From an uncultured Bacteroidales bacterium (GTDB lineage: Bacteria; Bacteroidota; Bacteroidia; Bacteroidales; UBA932), in contig ONEF01000005.1 of assembly GCA_900316795.1 (NCBI GenBank), positions 62,001 through 126,000 on the forward strand: a stretch of DNA of 64,000 nt. Direction: 5' to 3'. Below the pieces are notes generated by a model. The model was not told the origin of the DNA, did not search any database, and worked only from the letters and a program-made list of their open reading frames with translations. Shown here piece by piece: positions 52,827 to 59,941 of the stretch. The translations under genes and the position numbers were made by a program. The number at the start of each line of letters is the position of its first letter. Position 1 is the first letter of the stretch.

Positions 52827-54041
52827 CTACTTCGTAAGCCCGGCGTTCTTGACGCTGACGACGCCTTTGCCCTGGTCTGCCGTGCCGATTATCCTGCGGG
52901 CCTTGAGCAGCCTCTTGGCTCCGGCGTAGTAGTCTTTCTCCCCAGGAATCAGGCTGTTGATCCTGACTATGTTGGAAGAATGGATAATCTTGCCGTCTCC
53001 CATATATATGGCCACGTGGGTGACTCTTTCCTTGCGGCCGTTCTCAGCCTTGCGTCCGAAGAACAGGAGGTCTCCGGGCCTGAGGTTGGCAAGAGCAGCC
53101 TTGGTGTAGGTCCCTTCCACGAACTTGTGTACATCTACGCTGTCTCCGGTCTTGCACTGCTGGGAAGCATCTCTCCTGAGGACATATCCGTTAAGGAAAT
53201 ATGCGCTCTTGGTAAGGCCGCTGCAATCAACTCCCTTGATGGAAGTTCCGCCCCACACATAAGGAAATCCGCAGAACTGCTTGGCTGTCTCAACGATGTT
53301 CTTCTCCGTTGGAACAGCGTTGTCCATCCATTTGTGGAGATCTATGACATCCTCCTCCGGAACATATCCGGTGCGGCCGTCGGCTACGGAAACCTTCCTC
53401 CAGACTCCCTGCCTGCCTTCATCGATGAGTATGCAGCCCCAGACAAGGTCACTTACAGGAAGGCTGCTTACGTTCTTCTCAGAGTAGAGGGTTGAATATT
53501 TCTTGTTTACGAATACCTTCGGCTTTGCCAGATATTCTTCGTATTCGGCTTTGGTCATGGCCTTTACGCTGCGGGTAATTACCCAAGCCGTATAGCCTTC
53601 CATGTTGATGCAGCGGTACCAGTCGTCGTCATTTTCCTCAAGTATCCTGACCGGCATTCCCATCAGGGCCTGCGTTCCGGACTCTCCGCTGAACCTTCCG
53701 TCGCAGTTGAAGCTTGCAGTGGACATGCAGACGATGCCGTAAGTCTTGCCTTTCAGACTATTGCTTGGCAGCAGGTCTATCCTGTTCTGAGCCGTGATCC
53801 CGGCATCGGCGAGCCTGGAAACCAGAGCCTCAACGGCCTCCTTCTCAGTGGTAGAGCCAACCAGTATCAGCTTTCCATCCTTCTCTATCAGAGAGACATC
53901 GTAGGTCTTGTCCCTCTCGTCGGGAGCGTACTTGTTCATCACATCATTGCTGATTTTGTTGAAAAGAGCGTTCACGTTCTGCCCGAAGGCTCCGATATTC
54001 AGCAGCAGGGCTGCAGACAACAGCAAGTAGATTTTTTTCAT
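52827..54041 (-). CDS. Exported NlpC/P60 endopeptidase with SH3-like domains (YkfC type)
   Basis: A 404-residue cysteine peptidase that likely cuts gamma-D-Glu-diamino acid bonds in cell-wall peptides. A signal peptide (MKKIYLLLSAALLLNIGAFG) is followed by a region rich in acidic residues, SH3-like domains (about 95-235; MPVRILEENDDDWYRCINME, WRKVSVADGRTGYV) and the NlpC/P60 domain (about 245-385) with VWGGTSIKGVDCSGLTKSAY (Cys273), LRPGDLLFFG and THVAIYMGDGKIIHSS (His). The start codon lies in ATCGCGATG. It is first in the epimerase/carboxypeptidase run; the 93-base gap before the epimerase holds two copies of TCAGCGAT. Confidence 0.92.
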   Translation of the reverse strand: MKKIYLLLSAALLLNIGAFGQNVNALFNKISNDVMNKYAPDERDKTYDVSLIEKDGKLILVGSTTEKEAVEALVSRLADAGITAQNRIDLLPSNSLKGKTYGIVCMSTASFNCDGRFSGESGTQALMGMPVRILEENDDDWYRCINMEGYTAWVITRSVKAMTKAEYEEYLAKPKVFVNKKYSTLYSEKNVSSLPVSDLVWGCILIDEGRQGVWRKVSVADGRTGYVPEEDVIDLHKWMDNAVPTEKNIVETAKQFCGFPYVWGGTSIKGVDCSGLTKSAYFLNGYVLRRDASQQCKTGDSVDVHKFVEGTYTKAALANLRPGDLLFFGRKAENGRKERVTHVAIYMGDGKIIHSSNIVRINSLIPGEKDYYAGAKRLLKARRIIGTADQGKGVVSVKNAGLTK

Positions 54042-54074
54042 CGCGATGGATATTTACATAAAATTTACAGATAA

Positions 54075-54082
54075 CAAATATA
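54075..54082 (-). promoter_or_regulatory. -7 box for the NlpC/P60 gene
   Basis: On the minus strand TATATTTG matches TAnnTTTG, 33 bases before the ATG at 54041. Confidence 0.6.
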
Positions 54083-54092
54083 CAAATTTTGG

Positions 54093-54100
54093 TAACTTTG
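54093..54100 (+). promoter_or_regulatory. -7 box for the divergent unknown gene
   Basis: TAACTTTG matches TAnnTTTG, 17 bases before the ATG at 54118. The two divergent -7 boxes are only 10 bases apart, so their promoters overlap. Confidence 0.55.
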
Positions 54101-54117
54101 TAAAAACACTGATTACT

Positions 54118-54927
54118 ATGAAAAGAATACTTTCCCTTTCAGCCATTTTTGCGGTGGTCGCATTGTCCGTCTGCTGCAAGTCCAACACCCAGACTATGCC
54201 GTCTGTGGTGAAAACTCCTTCAGCCGGAACTTTGACCGCATACTACGCTACTGAAGATTTCAGCGATGTAACAAGCGCCTACAATTTCAGGAAGGGAGAT
54301 TTGATCTGCGATGACAACAATGAATTCATCTCCATCCTTGACTACGATGCAGACAACTACAAATTTATGCCGGAAGAAGCCGAAGACGGCAACGTATATG
54401 GCGCTTTCGTCTTCCCCAAGTCCAAGGCAGAAAAGGTAGTATATAACCAGAACCAGCTTACAACGGAACTCGTAGGGGACAGGATTGTCTTCAAAGACAA
54501 GGACGGCAACCTGGTCACCATCTTCAAGTCCAGCAGAAACGGCCAGCCTCTGTACATAATGAATGATGAGAAATGGGAATTTGAGCCAGGCCCGGAGGAG
54601 CTTCTGAAAAAGTATGACAGCTGCTATGTGATCAGTGTCCATTTCTCTGACGCTCTGTTTGAAGAGCCGCTGGAAACCAACGGAGACATCATCAAACTCT
54701 ACCAATATGAAGAGGATGCCGCCAATCCTGTATATTCCGGGGCCATTGAAGACGGGTGGTACATCAAAGGCGACTGGGACTACAAGAAATCAGCCTATGA
54801 CGAAAACGGAAATCTTCTGGTTCCGCTGGAAAGGACGGTAGATATTCCGGTATCCTATTCCGTTGCATACATCGGAGACAAGGATGCCCTCTACGTAAAC
54901 GGCACCCTGTACTACAGAGTCAAGTAA
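54118..54927 (+). CDS. Exported protein of unknown function
   Basis: A 269-residue protein with a signal peptide (MKRILSLSAIFAVVALSVCC); Cys19 or Cys20 could be lipidated but the lipobox is poor. The mature chain is acidic and rich in aromatic residues and beta-prone segments (YNFRKGDLICDDNNEFISIL, VYSGAIEDGWYIKGDWDYKK). I do not recognise a family. I chose ATG 54118 because a promoter box lies directly upstream, although the frame is open to 54046. The next gene follows by 7 bases, so they are likely co-transcribed. Confidence 0.75.
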   Translation: MKRILSLSAIFAVVALSVCCKSNTQTMPSVVKTPSAGTLTAYYATEDFSDVTSAYNFRKGDLICDDNNEFISILDYDADNYKFMPEEAEDGNVYGAFVFPKSKAEKVVYNQNQLTTELVGDRIVFKDKDGNLVTIFKSSRNGQPLYIMNDEKWEFEPGPEELLKKYDSCYVISVHFSDALFEEPLETNGDIIKLYQYEEDAANPVYSGAIEDGWYIKGDWDYKKSAYDENGNLLVPLERTVDIPVSYSVAYIGDKDALYVNGTLYYRVK

Positions 54928-54934
54928 TTCTCGT

Positions 54935-55804
54935 ATGAGAAAGCATACAGCCCTTAGCTTATTCATAACACTTTGCCTTCTGGCATCTTGCAGCCCGAGG
55001 TTTACGGAGTTCACTTTCGTGCAGATGACCGATCCGCAGATCGGGTTCAGGGACCCCACTCCAGGCTTCAGGAAGTCCGACTCTCTTTTCAGCAGGGCCG
55101 TTGAGGCGGTCAACACCCTTTCCCCGGTCGGTTCCGCTGATAACGCTCGTGGTCCCAAGTGCGTGATCATTACCGGAGACCTCATCAACGATGCCTATGA
55201 CACATTGCAGGATTCCATCTACAGGGCCAACCGAGCCAAGATAATAGCACCGGTGTATGAAGTCCCCGGCAACCACGACATCCGCCCGTGGAACCCTGAA
55301 AATCACGCCCACTATCTTCAGCAGAGAGGCTATGAAAGATTCTCCTTCCGGCTGGGCGGCTGCGCCTTCATCGGCTTTGACTCCAACTGCATCAAAGACG
55401 GCCAGGAAAAGGCTGAGGAACAGCAGTTCAAGTGGCTGGAAAGGGAACTCCGGAAATCCCGCCGCTACAAATACATCTTCGTGTTCCTTCACTGCCCGGT
55501 AATCCGTGAGAGCATCGATGAAGAAAATGATTACTTCAATTTCCATAAAGCTCCGGATACTTCCGGAAGCGCTGATGCCGCAATCGGAGGTCCCAGGGGA
55601 AAATACATGGCACTGTTCAAGAAATATGGGGTAGATGTGGTCTTCGCCGGGCACACCCACATGGATTACGACACTACCGTTGAGGGCATACGGTTCGTCA
55701 CTGCCGGGCCGGTGGGAATGCCCCTCGGCCGCGGCTATTCTGGCTTCGAAGTAGTCAAGGTTACCAAAGAAGGCATAGACTGCCGCTTCGTCCCAACCCC
55801 CTGA
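54935..55804 (+). CDS. Calcineurin-like metallophosphoesterase lipoprotein
   Basis: A 289-residue predicted lipoprotein (MRKHTALSLFITLCLLASC, lipobox LASC). The metallophosphoesterase motifs are visible: FVQMTDPQIG (the usual D-x-H reads D-P-Q here), IITGDLINDA, VPGNHDI, FLHCPVI and VFAGHTHMDYD. The changed first motif may alter metal binding. Substrates of such envelope phosphoesterases vary widely (nucleotides, phosphodiesters), and nothing here fixes it. It follows the unknown exported gene by 7 bases. Confidence 0.88.
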   Translation: MRKHTALSLFITLCLLASCSPRFTEFTFVQMTDPQIGFRDPTPGFRKSDSLFSRAVEAVNTLSPVGSADNARGPKCVIITGDLINDAYDTLQDSIYRANRAKIIAPVYEVPGNHDIRPWNPENHAHYLQQRGYERFSFRLGGCAFIGFDSNCIKDGQEKAEEQQFKWLERELRKSRRYKYIFVFLHCPVIRESIDEENDYFNFHKAPDTSGSADAAIGGPRGKYMALFKKYGVDVVFAGHTHMDYDTTVEGIRFVTAGPVGMPLGRGYSGFEVVKVTKEGIDCRFVPTP

Positions 55805-55868
55805 GGAAGCTGCTCCAGCCTCTGTTTTGGAACCGGATGCTTAGGTTTCAGAGGGCGGAGATATTTGA

Positions 55869-55876
55869 TAACTTTG
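55869..55876 (+). promoter_or_regulatory. -7 box for the radical SAM gene
   Basis: TAACTTTG matches TAnnTTTG, 70 bases before the ATG at 55947. No clear -33 element. Confidence 0.5.
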
Positions 55877-55946
55877 CCCCGGGGATGTTTGGATTTTGGT
55901 TGGGGTGGCGTTGTTTATTTATGGGTAGCTTGGTTTATTGGGTTAT

Positions 55947-56855
55947 ATGGCTGAACTGAATTCGTTTGTGGATTATTTCCGTAGGAAGTACGGGGCGCGG
56001 TTGCAGAAGGTTGTGATCGATGCGGGTTTCACGTGTCCGAACCGGGATGGCTCAAAGGGCGTGGGCGGCTGCACTTTCTGCCTTAACAACGCTTTCCATC
56101 CCAACTACTGCACACCGGAAAAGCCTTTGTTCCAGCAGATAGAGGAGGGGATTGAGTTTCACCGTGTGCGTTATCGCCATGCTCAGCGATATATTGCATA
56201 TTTCCAACCCTATACCAATACCTATGCGCCTGTGGAAAAGCTCCGGGAACTCTATGGTCTGGCGTTGAGCCATCCTCAGATAGAGGGCATAGTGGTGGGA
56301 ACCCGCCCGGACTGCGTGGACGAAGAAAAGCTTGACCTCCTTTCCGGCATCCAGGATTCAGGGAAGATTGTGATTGTGGAGTACGGCATTGAAAGCTGCT
56401 ACGACCGGACTCTGAAACGGATCAACCGTGGGCACGACTTCGCTTGCGCCAGAACGGCTGTGGAGATGACTGCGGAGAGAGGCCTTACCCAGTGCGCACA
56501 CTTCATCTTCGGGCTGCCGGGAGAATCCCTGGGCGAAATGATGGATGAGGCGGAAATCATCAACTCCCTGCTGCTGACTTCAGTCAAGTTCCACCAGCTG
56601 CAGATCATCCGGGGTACGGCTATGGAGCAGGAGTTCAGGGAGCATCGGGAAGACTTCCACGAGTTTACGCTTGACGGTTATCTGGACTTTATGGCGGAGT
56701 TCATTCCGCGCCTGAGGCCGGACATCTACATAGACCGCTTTGCCAGTGAGGTTCCTCCGCGATACCTTTCTCCTTTGCAGAGGGGCTGGGGCCTGATTCG
56801 TTACCAAGAGCTTTTGGATATGCTCCGCAAGCGTATGGCTATGCAGCAGGGTTGA
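55947..56855 (+). CDS. Radical SAM protein (YhcC / TIGR01212 type)
   Basis: A 302-residue radical AdoMet enzyme of the YhcC-like family. The cluster motif is CPNRDGSKGVGGCTFC (Cys residues at about 30, 42 and 45). GTRPDCVDEEKLDLL, VEYGIESCYDRTLKRINRGH and FGLPGES blocks are typical. The reaction is unknown for the family. I chose ATG 55947 (MAELNSFVDYF); the frame also extends to TTG 55938. It precedes guaB but the 100-base gap contains a promoter. Confidence 0.92.
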   Translation: MAELNSFVDYFRRKYGARLQKVVIDAGFTCPNRDGSKGVGGCTFCLNNAFHPNYCTPEKPLFQQIEEGIEFHRVRYRHAQRYIAYFQPYTNTYAPVEKLRELYGLALSHPQIEGIVVGTRPDCVDEEKLDLLSGIQDSGKIVIVEYGIESCYDRTLKRINRGHDFACARTAVEMTAERGLTQCAHFIFGLPGESLGEMMDEAEIINSLLLTSVKFHQLQIIRGTAMEQEFREHREDFHEFTLDGYLDFMAEFIPRLRPDIYIDRFASEVPPRYLSPLQRGWGLIRYQELLDMLRKRMAMQQG

Positions 56856-56887
56856 GTGGCGCTGAGTGGGGGCGGCGGGTTTTCTTG

Positions 56888-56919
56888 TTTGGGCTTTTGG
56901 GAAGAATTGAGTATATTCG
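56888..56919 (+). promoter_or_regulatory. Probable promoter for guaB
   Basis: TTTG (56888-56891), 20 bases, then TATATTCG (56912-56919), one mismatch from TAnnTTTG. The leader would be about 30 nt to the ATG at 56956. Confidence 0.5.
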
Positions 56920-56955
56920 CCCAATTATTCTATCGCGAGAAAAACAGTTTGCCTT

Positions 56956-58446
56956 ATGCAGAAGAAAGTTAACAAAACCAACCCGGCAGACCAGATTGTT
57001 CTTGAAGGTCTGACATTTGACGATGTCCTTTTGGTTCCAGCTCATTCTGACGTGCTTCCAAGGGAAGTGGATATTGCTTCCAAGTTTACCAGAGAAATTA
57101 CATTGCAGGTTCCTATAGTTTCTTCTGCGATGGATACTGTGACGGATTACCGAATGGCTATCGCCATTGCCCGTGAAGGTGGTATCGGTGTGATACACAA
57201 GAATATGCCTATTGAAGTTCAGGCTGACCAGGTTCGCCGCGTGAAGAGAGCCGAGAACGGGATGATCTTTGATCCGATAACCATTTCTCCGGACGCTGTG
57301 GTTGCTGATGCTCTGCGTCTTATGGCAGATAACCACATTGGAGGTATTCCGGTGGTGGATTCAGGCAAGAAACTGATTGGTATTGTTACCAACAGGGACC
57401 TCCGTTTCGTGGCCAACAAGAAGACCCCGATACATAAGGTGATGACGAGCGAGAACCTTGTGACAACTACCCGTACGGATCTGGCAGAGGCCACTCGTCT
57501 GCTCCAGAAATACAGGATCGAGAAACTTCCTGTAGTCAACAAGCAGGGCGTTCTGATAGGTCTGATAACTTACAAGGACATAAATCAGATTAAAGACAAC
57601 CCTAACGCCAGCAAGGACTCGATGGGAAGATTGATGACTGCTGCTGCCGTGGGGGTTACTGCAGATGTTAACGATAGGGTTTCAATGCTTACTGAAGCTG
57701 GGGTTGACGCTATAGTGATAGATACCGCTCACGGACATTCCGAGGGAGTGCTGAAGACTCTCAAAGCAGTGCGTAAAGCGTTCCCTAAGCTCCAGATAGT
57801 AGCAGGCAACGTGGCTACGGCTGAAGGTGCTTTGGCTTTGGCAGAATGTGGAGTGGATGCTGTAAAGGTGGGTATAGGGCCTGGTTCTATATGTACGACC
57901 AGAGTGGTTGCCGGAGTGGGTGTTCCTCAGCTTACGGCAGTGATGCTGGCTTCAAATGCGCTCAAGGGTAGTGGAATCCCGGTAATCGCTGACGGTGGTA
58001 TCCGCTATTCCGGAGACATCGTAAAGGCTCTTGCGGCAGGTGCAAGTACCATTATGGCAGGGTCTTTGTTTGCAGGTGTTGAGGAATCTCCGGGAGAAAC
58101 CATCATCCTCAACGGCAGGAAGTTCAAATCCTACCGCGGAATGGGCTCTCTGGAAGCCATGCAGCAGGGCAGCAAGGACCGTTACTTCCAGGATATGGAG
58201 GACGATGTGAAGAAGCTTGTTCCTGAAGGAATTGTAGCCCAGGTTCCATACAAAGGGCAGCTCAACGAGGTCATTTACCAGCTTGCAGGAGGCTTGAGGG
58301 CAGGTATGGGATATTGCGGAGCAAAGGACATCGAGACCCTGCGTTCCGCCAAGTTTGTAAGGATAACTTCAGCTGGTGTGAGGGAGAACCATCCTCACGA
58401 CGTGACCATTACGCGGGAGGCTCCTAACTATAGCCGCGGCCTGTAG
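56956..58446 (+). CDS. guaB: IMP dehydrogenase
   Basis: Oxidises IMP to XMP, the committed step of GTP synthesis. The 496-residue protein has the N-terminal barrel half with [17 protein letters not shown] and [20 protein letters not shown], two CBS domains (about residues 95-215; [20 protein letters not shown]), the catalytic loop [11 protein letters not shown] with Cys313, the [20 protein letters not shown] block, and the mobile flap [12 protein letters not shown]. The length is normal. Confidence 0.98.
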   Translation: MQKKVNKTNPADQIVLEGLTFDDVLLVPAHSDVLPREVDIASKFTREITLQVPIVSSAMDTVTDYRMAIAIAREGGIGVIHKNMPIEVQADQVRRVKRAENGMIFDPITISPDAVVADALRLMADNHIGGIPVVDSGKKLIGIVTNRDLRFVANKKTPIHKVMTSENLVTTTRTDLAEATRLLQKYRIEKLPVVNKQGVLIGLITYKDINQIKDNPNASKDSMGRLMTAAAVGVTADVNDRVSMLTEAGVDAIVIDTAHGHSEGVLKTLKAVRKAFPKLQIVAGNVATAEGALALAECGVDAVKVGIGPGSICTTRVVAGVGVPQLTAVMLASNALKGSGIPVIADGGIRYSGDIVKALAAGASTIMAGSLFAGVEESPGETIILNGRKFKSYRGMGSLEAMQQGSKDRYFQDMEDDVKKLVPEGIVAQVPYKGQLNEVIYQLAGGLRAGMGYCGAKDIETLRSAKFVRITSAGVRENHPHDVTITREAPNYSRGL

Positions 58447-58507
58447 GTGCTGCAGTTGGCCAGACTGGAGTTTGTGTTGAATTTGTTAGAAATAATTTAG
58501 AAGAAAT

Positions 58508-59929
58508 ATGTTCCTTAAGAAGATTTATTCATTTGCCTCATTTGTAAAGAGTGTTGTGGCTGTGGCAGCGCTGTCTGTGTTGTTTTCCGCCCAGAATGCA
58601 AATGCGCAGGTTTACAAGAACGGACTGATAGACAAGACAGTGGCTTTGATAGGCAACGAGTCCATACTTCTTTCACAGATAGAGGAGCAGGTGCAGCTCA
58701 TGCTGGCCAACGGCACTCCTATGACTGATGAGAAGAAAATGCGTTGCCAAATATTGGAGCAGACTTTGCAGCAGAAACTTTTCCTCAATCAGGCAAAACT
58801 GGACAGTCTCACGATTAGTTCCGATATGGTGGAAGCGCAGCTTCAGGAAAGAGTGGACAATGTTTTGTTCCGTCTTGGTGGCGAGCAGAATGTTGAGGAG
58901 TATTTCCGTAAGCCGCTTTTCAGGTTGAAAGAAGACTGGCGGGCCATTTTGGGAGAGCAGAACCTCATTGGCCAGGAGCAGAGGCAGATAGTTTCAACTG
59001 TGCCGCAGCTTACCCCAAGCGAGGTGCGCAGGTTCTACAAGAATGTAAACAAGGACACTCTTCCTGAAATCTCAACTCAGTACCGTTTGAGGCATATAGT
59101 TCTCTATCCGGCTAAGGAAGATGCTGTTATGCAGGTAAAGGAAAGACTTCTGGAGTTCCGCCAGAGGATTCTCAACGGCGAGAGATTTTCTTCTCTGGCT
59201 GCTTTGTATTCAGACGACAAGGAAACTGCTTTAAGAGGCGGAGAGCTGGGAATGGCTCCAAAGAATCTTTACTGGCCGGCCTTTACTGACGCGGCTGTCA
59301 GTCTGAAGGAAGGACAGATTTCCCAGATAGTTGAAACTCCGGACGGCTTTCACCTTATCCAGATGATAGAGAAGAACGGGGATATGTTCAATGCCCGCCA
59401 TATACTTCTAAGGCCAAATTATTCAGTTGAGGCAAAACAGAAATGCATCACTCGTCTGGACAGTATCCGCAATGCGATACTTATGGACAGCATAACCTTT
59501 GAGAAGGCTGCACTTACTTATTCCGAAGATCCTAAGTCTGTCCTTAACGGAGGGCAGATGGTGGAAGAGAGTACCGGCAGCATCTATTTTGAGAAAGATA
59601 TGCTCAAGCCATCAGATTATGCTGTTCTCAAAGACATGAAGGTAGGGGATATCTCCACTCCGTTCGAGAGCCAGGACAATGAGGGCAGGGGGCAGATCAT
59701 TTTCAAGATTATCAAGCTTGAGGAGATAATTCCGGCTCACGTTGCCAACATAGACCAGGACTTCCTGGCAGTTCAGAACTTCGCCCAGACAATAAAGCAG
59801 GAAGAGGCTATCAAAAAGTTCATTGAAGAAAAGCAGAAGACTACATTCATCCGCATAGATGACATGTTCAAGGACTGCGATTTCCAGATGGACGGCTGGG
59901 TAAAGAACAGTCAGGACAAAAAGAAGTAG
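58508..59929 (+). CDS. SurA-like periplasmic peptidyl-prolyl isomerase
   Basis: A 473-residue chaperone/isomerase for outer-membrane proteins. A signal peptide (about residues 1-33, ending ANA) precedes a SurA N-terminal domain (KTVALIGNESILLSQIEEQV). Two parvulin (PPIC) domains follow: QYRLRHIVLYPAKEDAVMQV with DDKETALRGGELGMAP, and MFNARHILLRPNYSVEAKQK with EDPKSVLNGGQM. The C-terminal helix ends QDKKK. It lies 12 bases before the OstA-like gene, linking it to outer-membrane biogenesis. Confidence 0.92.
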   Translation: MFLKKIYSFASFVKSVVAVAALSVLFSAQNANAQVYKNGLIDKTVALIGNESILLSQIEEQVQLMLANGTPMTDEKKMRCQILEQTLQQKLFLNQAKLDSLTISSDMVEAQLQERVDNVLFRLGGEQNVEEYFRKPLFRLKEDWRAILGEQNLIGQEQRQIVSTVPQLTPSEVRRFYKNVNKDTLPEISTQYRLRHIVLYPAKEDAVMQVKERLLEFRQRILNGERFSSLAALYSDDKETALRGGELGMAPKNLYWPAFTDAAVSLKEGQISQIVETPDGFHLIQMIEKNGDMFNARHILLRPNYSVEAKQKCITRLDSIRNAILMDSITFEKAALTYSEDPKSVLNGGQMVEESTGSIYFEKDMLKPSDYAVLKDMKVGDISTPFESQDNEGRGQIIFKIIKLEEIIPAHVANIDQDFLAVQNFAQTIKQEEAIKKFIEEKQKTTFIRIDDMFKDCDFQMDGWVKNSQDKKK

Positions 59930-59941
59930 GATTCTGTCCGG

